From Thinopyrum elongatum (Eukaryota; Streptophyta; Magnoliopsida; Poales; Poaceae), in NCBI GenBank assembly GCA_011799875.1, contig CM022297.1, positions 441,489,292-441,553,291 on the forward strand: 64,000 nt of DNA. The letters are read 5' to 3'. Positions 8,541-21,868 of the stretch are shown here, piece after piece. The notes under the pieces are model-generated. The model made no database searches. It had not been told where the DNA came from and saw only the letters and a program-made list of their open reading frames with translations. Numbering within the stretch: position 1 is the first letter of the stretch; the number at the start of each line of letters is the position of its first letter. The translations under genes and the position numbers were made by a program.

Positions 8541-11500
8541 TTAGGAGGTAGAAGGAAAAAGTTCGGGGTATTCCGCACGAAGATTATCCTCGCGTTCCCA
8601 GGTGGCTTCATCTTCAGTATGGTTTGACCACTGCACTTTGAGGAACTTGGTAACCTTCTGATGGGTCCGACGTTCAGCTTCATCGAGAATGCGGATCGGA
8701 TGCTCCTTATATGAAAGATCATCATGCAATTCGAGCATCTCGTGATCCACTGCTCGGTGCGGAGATTCCTTGAAGCATTTACGAAGTTGCGACACATGGA
8801 ATACGTCGTGGATATGAGAGAATTGCGGCGGCAACTCCAATTTATACGCCACCTGACCACGTCTAGCAATTATGCGGAAAGGACCAATATAGCGTGGAGC
8901 TAGCTTGCCCTTGATTCCAAAACGGTGAGTGCCCTTCATAGGAGTGACACGCAGATAAGCTTGATCACCAGGTTGATAAGTCAAACCCCATCGTTTGCGA
9001 TCATAGTTGCTCTTCTGGCGGTCCTGAGCCGCCTTGAGATTTTCCCGGACAATACAAACTTGTTCTTCGGCGTGTTGAATAATATCCGGACCCACAAGCG
9101 GTCGTTCCCCAGTTTCTGACCAATTCAGAGGGGTTCGACACTTACTTCCATATAGAACTTCAAAGGGGGCCATTTTCAAGCTGGCTTGATAGCTGTTGTT
9201 ATAAGAGAACTCGGCATATGGAAGAGATTCTTCCCACTTCTTGCCGAAAGAAATAACACAAGCTCGCAGCATATCTTCAACCACTTGGTTGACTCGCTCG
9301 ACTTGGCCTTGGGATTGGGGGTGATAAGCTGAACTCCAGGTAATATGAGTTCCCATAGCTTCTTGGAAACTTTCCCAGAATTTGGAAGTGAAAAGGCCGC
9401 CACGGTCCGAACTGATCTCCTTCGGAATACCGTGGAGTGAAACAATTCTGGAGATATACAACTCTGCAATGGCCTCCATCCATATTTGCTGACGGAGGTT
9501 TAGAGATGGTTGAGTGAACAAGTACTTTAGACTTTTATGATCCGTGTAGATCTCGCAACGATTACCGAGGAGGTAATGTCGCCACAACTGCAATGCATAG
9601 ATCACAGCAGCTAGTTCTAGATCATGTACCGGATAATTCTCTTCATGTGGGCGCAACTGACGAGAGCCATAAGCAATCACTTTACACTCTTGCATTAGGA
9701 CACAGCCTAATCCTTCACAGGATTTGTCACAATAAATCACAAAGTCTTTGCGAGAATCTGGAGGAGCAAGTACTGGGGCAGAGGTTAGCTTGTCCTTGAG
9801 TGTCTGGAAACTTTCTTGACATTTGTCTGTCCATTCAAACTTAACGCCCTTGTGAAGCAAATCAGTCAAAGGCTTAGCAATCTTAGAAAAATTCTCAACA
9901 AACCGACGGCAATAGCTTGCAAGGCCGAGAAAACTTCTCACTTGCTTGACGTTCTTCGGAGGAGTCCAGTCCAGAATAGCCTGAACTCGTTTCGGGTTAA
10001 CAGCAATTCCATCCTTGGAAATCACATGACCAAGGTACGTTACTTCAGAAAGCCAGAATTCACATTTGGAGTATTTGGCATACAGCTGGTGTTCTCAGAG
10101 CCTTTCCAGTACAAGACGAAGGTGTTCGGCATGTTCTTCCTTATTCTTCGAATAAACCAGAATATCATCTAGATAAACCATGAGGAACTTGTCGAGGTAA
10201 TCCATGAAAATATAATTCATCAGACGGGAGAATGTGGCTGGAGCATTGGTTAAGCCAAATGACATTACAATGTACTCATAAGAGCCATAGCGAGAAACAA
10301 ATGCAGTCTTCGGAATATCCTCTTCGCGAACACGGATCTGATGGTATCCCAATCTCAAATCAAGCTTAGAGAATACTGAGGAACCAGCAAGTTGATCATA
10401 CAAATCATTGATCCGGGGAAGCGGATATTTGTTCTGGATTGTGGCTTGGTTAATGGGCCGATAATCCTGAACCAATCGGTTAGTTCCATCCTTCTTCTTA
10501 ACGAAGAGTGAAGATGCTCCCCAAGCAGAGGAACTGGGGCGGATGAAACCTTTCTTAAGTGATGTGTCGATTTCTTCCTTAAGCTCGAGAAGATGATGCG
10601 GAGGCATCTTATAAGGACGCTTCGCAATAGGAGTTGTGCCAGGTTTCATGTCGATGACAAACTCGACAGCTCTAGCAGGGGGTATTCCTGGAAGTTCTTC
10701 TGGAAATACATCTTGAAAATCACAAACAACTGGAACGTTCTCGATGCCTTCAAGAGGTGAGGCATTCAATGCATTCAGAACATATATTTGAGTTTCGGCA
10801 TCCTGCACTGTACGAGCTGAGTATCTGACAGTCTGACCGGAAGGGTGTGTGAGGCGGACTGTTTCAGTGGCACAGTCAATCAAAGCTTTATGAGGCTTCA
10901 ACCAGTCCATACCACGAATAATGTCTATGTTGGAGGTCTTGAGAGCAATGAGTGAAACGGGGAACATCAATCCTCCGATCACAATGTGGTTACTGTGGCT
11001 TACCATGGTAGTTTGCCAATTAGCCCCAGGTGATTGGATTACTAATGGGGTGGACATCTCCTCGAAAGGTATATCATGGCTTCGCGCAAAACATTCGGAC
11101 ATGAAGGAGTGCAATGCTCTAGAATCAAAGAGGACTGAAGCTGGGATTGAATTCACTAGAAGGGTGCCCATCACAATCTTGGGGTCCTGTCGAGCTTCTT
11201 CAATGTTGACTTGGTTGACATGAACAAGTTGACTAGCAGGTAGTCTGGTTTCAACGTTCCTAGTAGGATGTTTTCGACGGCTCTTCCTGCAACCAGCAGA
11301 AGGACGTGATGCATGTTGAGGCTGACTCTGACGGCAGTTGATAGTACGGTGCCCTGGCTGTCCACACTGGTGGCACAGACCATCATTATGGGGAGAAACA
11401 CCAACATGGGGCTGTCCACTTGAAATGTCCAGTTGCCTTGGTGGTGGAGGCAGACGAGGTGCAGCATAAGATGGCCTGGGTACAGGGGCAGGTCGGTGAT

Positions 11501-12239
11501 GAACATTGTGTGGGATCCAGACTCGACGTTTCTGAATGGGCTGGCCCGAAGACGAGCCGACATCTCGAGTATGCTTGAGCGACTCCTGGTACTCAGGCAG
11601 AGCTGTTTCAACTTGGAAAGATTTGCTGACAAGCGTTGCGAAGTCTGTGAAATCATGGACAGCAAGTGCAAGGTTTATATCAGTACGTAGTCCTTCACGG
11701 AATTTCTCCTGCTTGCGAGTGTCAGTGTCGATGTCATCCTCAGCATAGCGGGACAGTTCAAGGAATTTCCTCTGATATTCATCCACAGTCATTGTGCCCT
11801 GTGTGAGTTTGCGGAATTCCTTCTTCTTCTGGTCGATCAGACCTTGAGGAATGTACCGTGCATGAAAAGCTGACTAGAATTCTTGCCAAGTGGGTACAGA
11901 TTCAGCAGGCAACATACCCTTGTGACTTTCCCACCATTTAGCAGCTGGGCCCTTCAGGTGGAATGTCGCAAGGGTGACGTAACTGTCAGGAGCAACATTA
12001 GCTGACTCCATTTCAAACAGGATGTCACGAAGCCAATCATCAGCATCCATAGGATTGGTGGACTTGCGGAAAACGGATGGACTGAGGCGCACAAATTCTG
12101 GCAGAGTTATTGGAGCATTCTGTTGCTGAGCATTCTGAGTAGGGAACTGGGCCAATATTCCGGTCATAACCTGACGGTTCAGTTCAAATTGCTGCATCAT
12201 TGCGGCAATATAAGGTGGAGGTGGAGGATCGTCAGCCAT
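8541..12239 (-). pseudogene. gag-pol polyprotein of E1 (two stops and a ~0.7-kb pol deletion)
   Basis: A single reading frame from ATG at 12239 to the stop at 8541. Gag (12239 to ~11200) carries the retrotransposon Gag signature around WW-SHKG and a CCHC knuckle ([14 protein letters not shown]). Protease has a D-S-R variant ([11 protein letters not shown]) where D-S-G is expected, so its active site is probably damaged. Reverse transcriptase has the intact [11 protein letters not shown] catalytic motif. RNase H begins normally ([12 protein letters not shown]) but is fused, in frame near 9470, to the integrase core. About 235 codons present in E2 are absent, including the RNase H tail, the zinc-binding domain and the first integrase aspartate. 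The C-terminus holds a chromodomain-like stretch. In-frame stops: TAG at 11874-11876 (from CAG) and TGA at 10095-10097 (from CGA), both C-to-T changes. It cannot encode an active polyprotein. Confidence 0.92.
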
Positions 12240-12840
12240 CCTGCCAAATCAACAGGGGCAGTTTAGCAAGAAGAACTGCAGGTGTATGGAATGATTCATG
12301 AAGTAACACGCACAACAGAAGGAGGTGCAATAGATACTTCATCATATTCGCACCAGACATTTGAATCCGCAAATAGCCTCGATTACAATCCGGCAATACG
12401 ACAGCTGAAAGGGGAAGGCTAGACAACTAGGCGGCGCGCAGGCACGCGGCAAGGAAGTACACAACGAGACATAGCAAAGGCTACATCAACGTCGGAGAAA
12501 ACTATTGGGGCGAGGAATCTGCAAGTGACAACACAGGGTGCCCTCGATAAAAGGATCCTGCTAGCAGAACCTGGCCCGCAATCTTGAAGGAAGGGGGGAA
12601 ATTTCAGAACACCGGGTGGATGTGATCACGAGAACCTAATGTTGGAGTTAGTAAAAAAAATTAACCCGAATAGAAGAGAGAACAGAGTCCCAGAGCGAAG
12701 GTCGAGGAGTAAAAGATCCTAATACCACCCAATTGGCGACGTGGGCCCGTAAGCCACACAGCCAAGTTAGCAAAACAGTTTTCGGTTACTAGACTCAACT
12801 TCGGCCAAGGAGTTGGAAAGGGGGGTTCCTATAGGCAGTC
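12240..12840 (-). other. 5' leader of E1
   Basis: About 600 bp between the primer site and the gag ATG with no coding frame. It corresponds to the E2 leader (43266-43870), sharing phrases such as the boundary near the CACAGCCAAGTTAGCAAAAC region. No other feature seen. Confidence 0.7.
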
Positions 12841-12853
12841 GGCTCTGATACCA
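12841..12853 (-). other. Primer binding site of E1 (initiator tRNA-Met type)
   Basis: Minus strand TGGTATCAGAGCC, three bases inside the 5' LTR end. Complementary to the 3' end of plant initiator tRNA-Met, the usual primer for this clade. Confidence 0.88.
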
Positions 12854-12856
12854 ACT

Positions 12857-15800
12857 TATGACGCCCCCGGCTCAATCGTGCACTAATCATACACGCAAAT
12901 GCACACGATCAAGCCTAAGGACTCACGGAAAAATATCACAACACAACTCTAAAACATAAATAAAGTCATACAAGCTTTATATTACAAGCCAGGGGCCTCG
13001 AGGGCTCGAATACATAAGCTTGTGTACAAGCGTCAGCGGAAGCATCAGATATCTGAGTACAGATATGAAACAGAAACAAAAAGGCCTTTAGAAAGGTGAG
13101 GCAAAATAAAACACTACGATCGAAAGGCGTAGGCCTCCTGCCTGGGACCCTCCGATCCTACTCCTAGTCGTCAGTCAACTCGTAGTAGTATCCATCCTCT
13201 GGGTAGTAGTAGTAGTCGATCGACGGGGCATCTGCCTCAGGGGCTCCGTCATCTTGGTCACGTCAAACTGATATGGGGAGAAAAGGAAAACAAAGCAACC
13301 GCGAGTACTCAGAAGTACTCAGCAAGCAAGGATCTACACTACATATGCAACATTTTCAAAGGGAGGATGTATATGTGGACTGGGCTGCAGAAATGCCAAA
13401 ATAGAGAGAAGGCCTAGTCCTATCGAAGACTAGCATCTTCAGCGGTCTTGCAGCAATAGAAGAGAGTAAAACAGTTCAATATAATGTAGCAGTATCATTA
13501 AGTCTCAACCTCACCCAGAGATCCTTTCTCGACTCCCTGCGAGAAAGCAATCCCAGAGCCATACAGTCATCAACCTCGTCCTGAGATCCCTTCTCGACTC
13601 CCTGCGAGAAGCAATCCCAGAGCCATAGTATCCAGTTCTAAATTGTATCAATCAGGATACAACTCCGAGTGTCCTTTACCGTAGGACAGGCTATCGATAG
13701 AAGTTTTCTTCCCTGCAGGGGTGCACCAACTTACCCACCACGCTCTCTTAACTTCGGCCGGACACACTTTTCTGGGTCATGCCCGGCCTCGGCCAAACGA
13801 CACACCGCAGCCCTACCTAGAGCTCAGCAGAGAGGTCCCCGCTGGTCTACATCCAAAGCGCAAGGGGGTCTTGGGCCATCGCCCCTCGCCCTCTGGGTCA
13901 TTGCGCACATGGCTCAGATCCAAGCACCACCTCTGTTGTGAATGGCGCCAATCACTCCATGCCGCATTGCTGAACTGGACGTCTGTCAGAGCTTTCGGCT
14001 GATGCATACGATGCAGAACGCCCATACTATGCCCACGTGGTGGTTAGTGCTATCGGGCCAGAGGCCCACTCAGATCAAATATCCAAACCGTTAGTACCTT
14101 GGGGTTGCGGTAACGAGCAGAGACTCACGAAAGATGTGACCCCGTCGCCCCGTCTCGAGGACTTGCGGCAAGGGCCAAGAATGCCCGGCCACGCCTTGTA
14201 TTCTCACTCGGGCACCACACAGGCACCCGTCTTCACAACACTTGCCTCTCAGGCGCACGCGGGTACCCCTCAGGGTCGACCCGCCTATCCAAGTAACAGT
14301 GTAAATTCCAAGTATCCGTGTGTCCATAACATCAGGGGAATCCGAGGTATCACCCTCATTGGATTCCTACTTGATGTATCCGTCAAGGTGAACTCGGAGG
14401 AATCACCCTCGCTGGGTTCACACTTGAAGTGTTGTACGACGGCGTTGTTATCGGAAGCGGTGAAGGAGGAATCACCCTCGATGACCACGACCGAATAGCT
14501 ACTCTACAGAGTTAACATCAGAAGTTCTACAAGAGGTTTCACCCTCGGCACTCGATAGTAACGATGCAGTGTCGTTACAACTAGGGGGGTGATGTGCGGT
14601 GTCGGGGCCTGGTCTTCAAGTCCCGTTGATCGGGTCTTCAGATAATCCAGCGGGGCAATCGGGATAAGTGGGGTCACTGATAGGTCTCTACCCAGCCTAT
14701 ACTAAGCAGTTTAGGATATGCAGGTAATTATCAACAGTAGGTTACAATAAACAGGCTATGCATCAGAATAGGTAAAGCAGTAGCAGTAGCAGCAGCAATT
14801 CTAATGCAAGTATGAGAAATTAGAATGGGCGATATCGGGATGTTCAAAGGGGGGGGGGGCTTGCCTGGTTGCTCGGCGGCAAGGGCAAGGTCGTCAGTGG
14901 GGTCGTCGGGCTCCGGAGCTGCGTCGGTACCGGGAACTGCATCGGAGTCTAATGAGAGAGAAGAGGGGGAGGAAACAGTATAAATACACAGCAAACAGGA
15001 GCAACACAAAGCATAACATGTCAATACGTGGCGACAGAGGTGATCTATCGCAGTGCCGGGTGATACTAGCGAAGGAGGACTTCATCCGGGAAAATATTCC
15101 CGGTTCCGAACAAATGTCGGACAGATGATCGGAGGGGAACGGTTGCATGTTCGCTATGCTAGGGATGCGTGACGGATGAACGGACCGCGCATTCGAATTC
15201 GTCTCGTCGTTCTGAGCAACTTTCATGTACAAAGTTTTTCGATCTGAGCTACGGATTATTTTATATTAAATTCTAAAGTTTTATTAACAATTTTGAATCA
15301 TTTTAATTCAAAAATCATTTACTACATCAGCAATGATGTCATGCTGACATCAGCAGTCAACATGACAGTTGACTGGTCAATTTGACCAGTGGGTCCCACT
15401 GTCATAGACTAGTCTGACCTAACTATCATATTAGCTACTAACTAGCTAATTAGGTTAACTAATTTAATTAGTTTAAACTAATAGAGTTAATTAAGTTAAT
15501 TAATTATTTAGTTAATTAATTAATTAATTACCTTTTATTTTTATTACATTTTCTTTTTCTTTTCTTTTCTCTTTTTTGTAAAAAAAAAATGTTCTGGGCA
15601 GGGGCCCTATTGTCCTAGGCCCTGGGGGCTTAACGGGCGCCGGGTGCGGGGCGCAGCCCGATCGGGCGCCCGCCCAGGGGTGCGCGGGGCGAGCGAACGG
15701 CGATGCGAGACGGGCGCTCGCTGGCGGGCGGCGACATGGTGGTGCGGGCACGCACGACCGGGGTCGTGGGCGTGGACGGGAGCGGGCCGGCGCGTGGCTG

Positions 15801-16984
15801 TGGTGGAGGAGGAGTCGGAGCGTGCAGGCGGGGCGAGGCCGGTCGGCGAAGAGCGGCGGGCGCAGGCGGCGGGCGCAGAGGGGGGAAGCGGGGCGGCGGA
15901 GCTAGCAGCAACGGCGGCGGTGGCTGCAGGGGGGAGGCAGCGGTGACGGGCAGGAAGGCGCGGCTGGTCGGGGCGGCCGGCGTGACTAGCGACGCAGGGG
16001 GGTGCGGCCGAAGGCGCACAAGCGCGCGCGGGAGCAAGGCTTCAGGCGCGGCGATGGCGAGCGTGGTGGAGCAACGAGCTCGGCGGGCACGACCCCGAGG
16101 TGAGGCAAGGCGTGGCCCGGGCGGCAGCGCGCGCGAGGGCTCGGCCTCGGGCGGACAGAGGAGTGCGGGGTTGTAGGCAACGGCGCGGTGAGCGCGCGGG
16201 GAGGCGCGGTGTCTGAGAGGGGAGAGGGAGGGAGCTCACGGCGGGGCGCAGGGACTAAGGCAGCAGGCGCCGAGGAGGAGGATGGGGACGACGTGCGGCG
16301 TGGTGACGAGGTCCGGCAGCGTCGGGGCGGCTTCGGGCGACGGCGAGGTCCGGCGGCGGCGGTGGGCGCCGGGGAGAGAGCGAGGGGATCGGGGGGGAGT
16401 GGGGGATTAGGGTTAGGGTGTGACTGGGGCGGCCTTGTAGGCCAGTGGGGGGGAGCGCGGGAGTGGGCCGGCCTGGCTGGGCTGAGGCCCAGTTGGGCCG
16501 AGAGGGGGGGGGTTTTAGCTTTTCTGTTTTCTCTTTTCCTTTTCTTTTCTTATCTACTGTTTTGCTAATTGTTAGGCCACTAATTGACTTTTACAAAATG
16601 TGTGACTTAGCCCATACAACAAAGTGCAATATTAGTCACTGCTAGAAATTGGTTTGGCATCCATATCTTTTTATTTGGATTTTATTTAATTGAAAAAGGG
16701 TTAAATAGTGCTATTTTCCTACTGTTTCTTGTTGTTTGAATCCTTTTACAATTCCAATAAATGTTGCCATCACTTTTATAAATGCTTTGGGAATATTTGC
16801 AACATGATGCACATTTTAGTTTTCAGGTTTGGGCAACTTTTCTTTTCCACTTTAATTTTAATTTGAATTTTTAGTTAGGAGCTGAATGCAAAATGGATGC
16901 AGATGATGATTAGGCACTGATAATTATGATGACATGGCATAATCAAAAGGGTGATTACTGTAGTTAACCACTGGGGGTGTTACA
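12857..16984 (-). repeat. 5' LTR of E1 (4128 bp)
   Basis: Minus-strand start TGTAACACCCCCAG at 16984, end ...GGCGTCATA at 12857. Matches the 3' LTR over its length with scattered substitutions. It includes the stem-loop array (about 14335-14550), the 65-bp duplication (13506-13627) and the GC-rich block. It retains the ~73 bp lost in the 3' LTR. Confidence 0.92.
14335..14550 (-). promoter_or_regulatory. Array of four stem-loop modules in the E1 5' LTR
   Basis: Copies of GAGGNNTCACCCTC(G/A) at about 14344, 14397, 14466 and 14533, the same spacing as at 5940-6143. Confidence 0.6.
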
Positions 16985-17098
16985 GGTTAGTCCCAAAAAA
17001 TGATATAAAGTTGCTATAAAATGATTGTAAAACATCCAAGAATGATAATATAACAGCATGGAACAATCAAAAATTATAGATACGTTGGAGACGTATCA
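16985..17098 (-). repeat. F-B 3' LTR, first 114 bp (right of E1)
   Basis: Minus-strand LTR start TGATACGTCTCCAACG at 17098. The first five bases in plus coordinates (GGTTA, 16985-16989) are the right TSD of E1. Directly to the right is the polypurine tract. Confidence 0.9.
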
Positions 17099-19584
17099 GC
17101 ATCCCCAAGCTTAATTCTTGCTCGTCCTCGACTAGGTAAATGATAAAAACAGAATTTTTGATGTGGAATGCTGCCTAACATGTTCATCACATAATCTTTT
17201 CTTTGTGGCATGGACATTTGGACTTTTATATGATTCAAAGCAATAGTCTAATTTTGACATGAAGATTTCAATACTCAAGCATATCAACAAGCAACCATGT
17301 CTTTCAAAATATCAACACTAAAGCAAGTTATCCCTTGCCCATTATGATCAATCATTGATCCATTCATGAAACACACACGCATATTAGCTACACCCAATGC
17401 TCAAGTACGATCATAGTGCCCCTTAGTTGGTTCTTTATAAGAGAAGATGGAGACTCAAAAATAAAAATTGCATAAAGTAAATAGAAGGGCCCTTCGCAGA
17501 GGGAAGTAGGGATTTGTAGACGTGCCAGAGCTCAAAGCGAAAAAGATAGAGATAAAAATATTTTGGGTGGCATGCTTTTCCTGTCAACGAAAACTATCGA
17601 GTAGTTCCCAATACTTTCCATGCTAGATATATCATAGGCGGTTCCCAGACAGAAAATAAAGTTTATTCCTTTTTCCACCATACTTTCACATTCCACGGCT
17701 AACCGAATCCACGGGTGCCGTCCATACCAACACTTTCCAAGAAATTTATTATTTGATAACATAAAGTAAATTCATTTTTCATTTCGGGACTGGGCATCCC
17801 TAATACCTTTACCGTACTCTCCTGTAATGGCAAGTGAATAAACACTCATCTTGAGAATAACACATCTAGCATGGAAAATATTGGCCACCCCCTGCCGCTT
17901 CATGAGCGGTACGAGCACACAAAAGAGAAATTTATTTTGAAAATTAGAGATGGCACATACAAATTTGCTTAGAATGGCAAAAGAATACCACATATAGGTA
18001 GGTATAGTGGACTCATATGGCAAAACTGGGTTTAAGGATTTTGGATGCACAAGTAGTGATCATACTTAGTGCAAATGAAGGCTAGCAAAAGATTGAGAAG
18101 CATCCAACCAAGAAACGAAAAATCTCATAAGCGAGCATTAAGCATAACTAACACCGAATAATGCACCACAAGTAGGATATAATTTCATTGCATAACTATT
18201 GACTTTCGTGCTTGCATAAGGACTCACAAACCTTAACATCAATATTCTTACTAAGCCATAATTACTCATTAACATGACTCACATATTATATCATCATAAC
18301 ACAAAACTATTACAAGGAATCAAGTTTATTTTGTCCAATGATCTTCATGAAAGTTTTTATTATATCCCTCTTGGATATCTATCACATTGGTACTAATTTT
18401 ATATGTTGCTTTTGATAGCTCAAACAAATCTAAGTGAAGAACATGAGCATAAAAATTTCTTCTCTCAAAATAATTTAAGTGAAGCATGAGAGAATTTATT
18501 TAAAAAAATTACTAACTCTCAAATAAATCTAAGTGAAGCATGAGAGCATTTCTTCAAAAATACTAAAGCACACCGTGCTCAAAAAGATATAAGTGAAGCA
18601 CTAGAGCAATTCCAAAGCTCATAAAGATTTAAGTGAAGCATAAGGAGCAATTCTAACAAATCATTGCATAATTTTGGCTCTCTCAAATAGGTGTGTCCAG
18701 CAAGGATTCTTGACTTAAAAAGGAAAAGCAAAACAAGCAAAGACTCATATCATACAAGACGCTCCAAGCAAAACTCATGATATGTGACGAATAAAAATAT
18801 AGCTCCAAGTAAAATACCGATGGTCGTTAGAAGAAAGAGAGGATGCCACTCGGGGCATCCCCAAGCTTAGTTGCTTGTTCCTCTTTTGGATAATAACTTG
18901 GGCTGCCATGGGTCATCCCCAAGCTTAGGCTCTTCTTACTCCTTATTCCTTCACCCATCGTGATCTCACCCAAAACTTGAAAACTTCAATCACACAAAAC
19001 TCAGCAAAACCTTCGTGAGATCCGTTAGTATAAGAAAACTAATCTTTACTTTAAGTACGGTATAAAACCCATTCAAATTTTGTTATTGCATTATATCTAC
19101 TGTATTCTAACTTTACCATGGCTTATAACCTCCAATACAAACCATAGATTCATCAAAATAAGCACACAATGCAAAGAAAACAGAATCTGTCAAAAACAGA
19201 ACAGTCTGCAAAGATATGAATTGTTCTCATACTTATGTAACTCCAACAATTCTGAAAACTTCGGCCAACAGAGGAAATTTGTATATCAATCTTGTTTAAA
19301 AAATTCAGAATTTTTCGTCACTTATGTGAATTTTTAAAATTATTTTGCAGGACGCAAAAGTTTCTGTTTTCCAACAAGATCAAATCAACTATCACCAAAG
19401 CTATCCCAAAGGCTTTGCTTGGCACAAACACTAATTAAAACACAAAAGACACAATAATAGCAGTAGCATAATTGTGCAAACACTCAAGAACAGAAAGAAA
19501 AAGACAAAAATAAATTTTATTCATTGGGTTGCCTCCCAACAAGCGCTATTGTTTTATGCCCCTAGCAAGGCATAATGCAAAGAT
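17099..19584 (-). other. 3' untranslated region of F-B
   Basis: About 2.5 kb without a credible coding frame, homologous to 26411-28891 in F-A. It holds the true polypurine tract (minus strand, beside 17098), two further CATCCCCAAGCTTA copies (18856-18869 and 18914-18927), and a series of imperfect repeats built on AAGTGAAGCA (about 18430-18660). Confidence 0.75.
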
Positions 19585-21652
19585 CTAAGTGTTGTCATCT
19601 TTGTTTCTAGATCCATAAGATGCCCTCATGATTGATTCATATGGTGGCTTAATTATTATTCTAGGGAAGTGTTCCATACCCTTCCTTAGTGTAAATTGAA
19701 ATTTAATATGGCCTTCTTTCATATCAATCACGGCAACAATAGTACGTAAAAACGGTCTACCAAGTATAATTGGACAAGACGGATTGCAATCAATACCAAG
19801 AACAATAAAATCTATGGGCACATAATTCCTATTTGCAAGAATAATAACATCATTAATTCTTCCCATAGGCTTTTTAATAGTAGAATCCGCCAAGTGCAAA
19901 TTTAGAGAGCATTCTTCAATATCGGTAAGACCAAGCACATCACATAAAGATTTCATAATTGTGGAAACACTAGCACCCAAGTCAGACAAAGCATAACACT
20001 CATAATTTTTAATCTTGACTTTGATAGTAGGTTCCCATTCATCATGTAATTTGCTAGGAATTGAAATATCTAGATTCAACTTTTCTTTAAAAGCTTGCAT
20101 CATAGCATCAACAATATGTTTAGTAAAGGCTTTATTTTGTTCATAAGCATGGGGTGAATTTATCATGAATTGCAACAAAGAAATACAATCAATCAAAGAG
20201 CAACTATCATAATTAAAGTCTTTGTAATCCAAAAGAGTGGGCACATCACTAGTTAAAGTTTTGACCTCTCCAAACCCACTTTTATCAATTTTCTCAACAA
20301 GATTTTCACCCTCCGAATTATTGGGACGCCTTCTAGCTAAAGTTGACTCTTCTTCAGTCCCTTTTTCATCAATCTTAATTCTACTAAACAAGGATTCAAT
20401 AGGAGAAACACCAATCACTTTAAGATCTTCATCATTTTTATGAAAGCAATCACTAGAAAATGCCTTTTCTAAAAATTCTCTTCTAGCTCTAAGCATAGCG
20501 GTTATTTTTTTACTTTCATCCATAGAAACATATAAAGCTTTAGTTGATTCCTCAACCTTAGGCACAAAAAATTTTCATCTTGAGATTTTCTACATCATGA
20601 GAAATTCTATCAATGCTTCTAGACAAATCATCAATCTTACTAAATTTTTCTTCCATCGTAGTATTAAAATTATTTTGAGCATTGATAAATTCTTTAAATT
20701 ATCTCAAAATCAGAGGGTTCCTATTATTATTATAAGATGGATTACCATAATTATTAGAGGAATTACTAGGAAAAGGCCTAGGATTAAAATTACCTCTATA
20801 AGCATTGTTATTAAAATTATTGCACGAAACAAAATTCACATCTATGGCATCACTATTTTGCTCAATCAAAGTAGACAAAGGCACATTATTAAGATCAATA
20901 GGAGCACTTTTATTAGCAACCAATTTCATAAGAGTATCAACTTTTTCACTCAAAGTAGAAATTTCTTCAACCGAATTAACTTTTTTACTAACAGGAGCTC
21001 TTTCGGTATGCCATTGTGAGTAATTTGCCATAATATTATCAAGCAATTTAGTAGCTTCACCCAAAGTAATTTCCATAAAAGTACCACCAGCGGCGGAATC
21101 TAAAAGATTTCTAGAGATAAAATTCAATCCCGCAAAAAAAATTTGTATGATCATCCAAAGATTTAAACCATGAGTAGGGCAATTTCTTAGCATTAATTTC
21201 ATTCTTTCCCAAGATTGTGCAACATGTTCATGCTCAAGTTGCTTAAAATTCATGATTTGCGTCCTAAGGGAGATAATTTTTGTGGGAGGAAAATACTTAG
21301 TAATAAAAGCATCTTTGCACTTATTCCAAGAATCAATACTATTGCGAGGCAAAGAAGAAAACCAAATTTTTGCATGATCTCGCAAAGAAAACGGGAATAA
21401 TTTCAACTTCACAATATCATTGTCCACATCTTTTTTATTTTGCATATCGCATAATTCCATGAATGTGTTAGGATGGGACGCGGCATCCTCACTAGGAGTA
21501 CCGGAAAATTGATCTTTCATGACAAGATTCAACAAAGCGGCATTAATATCACAAGACTCCGCACTAGTGGCGGGAGGAGCAATCGGAGTGCTAATAAAAT
21601 CATTGTTGTTGGTATTGGAGAAAACACACAACTTGGTGTTCTCTTGATTCAT
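19585..21652 (-). pseudogene. gag-protease of F-B (frameshifted)
   Basis: ATG at 21652 opens a Gag-like frame that runs to about 20699. It contains a conserved Gag core (DIVKLKLFPFSLRDHAKIWF, then SWERMKLML) and an Asn-rich tail. A disruption around 20570-20705 shifts the frame. The downstream frame (20565-19585) ends in an aspartic protease with D-L-G-A-S and a PIILGRPFLR flap-proximal motif typical of Athila/Tat proteases. The frame then stops and is followed directly by untranslated sequence, so reverse transcriptase, RNase H and integrase are absent. F-A has the same architecture, so the loss predates both insertions. The Gag part is better preserved here than in F-A. Confidence 0.85.
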
Positions 21653-21839
21653 CGTGACTACGCAACAAGATTGCACTCAAAAACAGATCTGACGAGAAAA
21701 CGGCGAACGAAAAAGAGAGCGAATAAAACGGCAAATGTTATGAAGTGGGGGAGATGAAAATGAGAGGCAAATGGCAAATAATGTAAATTGCAAGCAGATG
21801 AGATTTGTGATTAGGAACCTGGTAGATGTTGATGATGTC

Positions 21840-21857
21840 TCCCGGACAACAGCGCCA
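21840..21857 (-). other. Degenerate primer binding site of F-B
   Basis: Minus strand TGGCGCTGTTGTCCGGGA, against TGGCGCCGTTGCCGGGGA expected for the Athila-type (tRNA-Asp) primer. Two mismatches, which suggests decay after insertion. Confidence 0.75.
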
Positions 21858-21868
21858 GAAATTCCTTT

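Larger units (their letters stand above)
4446..16984 (-). mobile_element. Element E1: Tekay/Del-clade chromovirus-type Gypsy, complete with both LTRs
   Basis: 12.5-kb element on the minus strand: 5' LTR 12857-16984, primer site 12841-12853 (TGGTATCAGAGCC, initiator-tRNA-Met type), leader, gag-pol pseudogene 12239-8541, polypurine tract 8517-8505, 3' LTR 4446-8504. LTRs of about 4.1 kb, the Met primer site and an integrase C-terminus ending in a chromodomain-like segment are features of the Tekay/Del clade. The internal region (4352 bp) is about 650 bp shorter than that of E2 because of a deletion in pol. LTR termini are TG...TA, not TG...CA. Confidence 0.92.
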
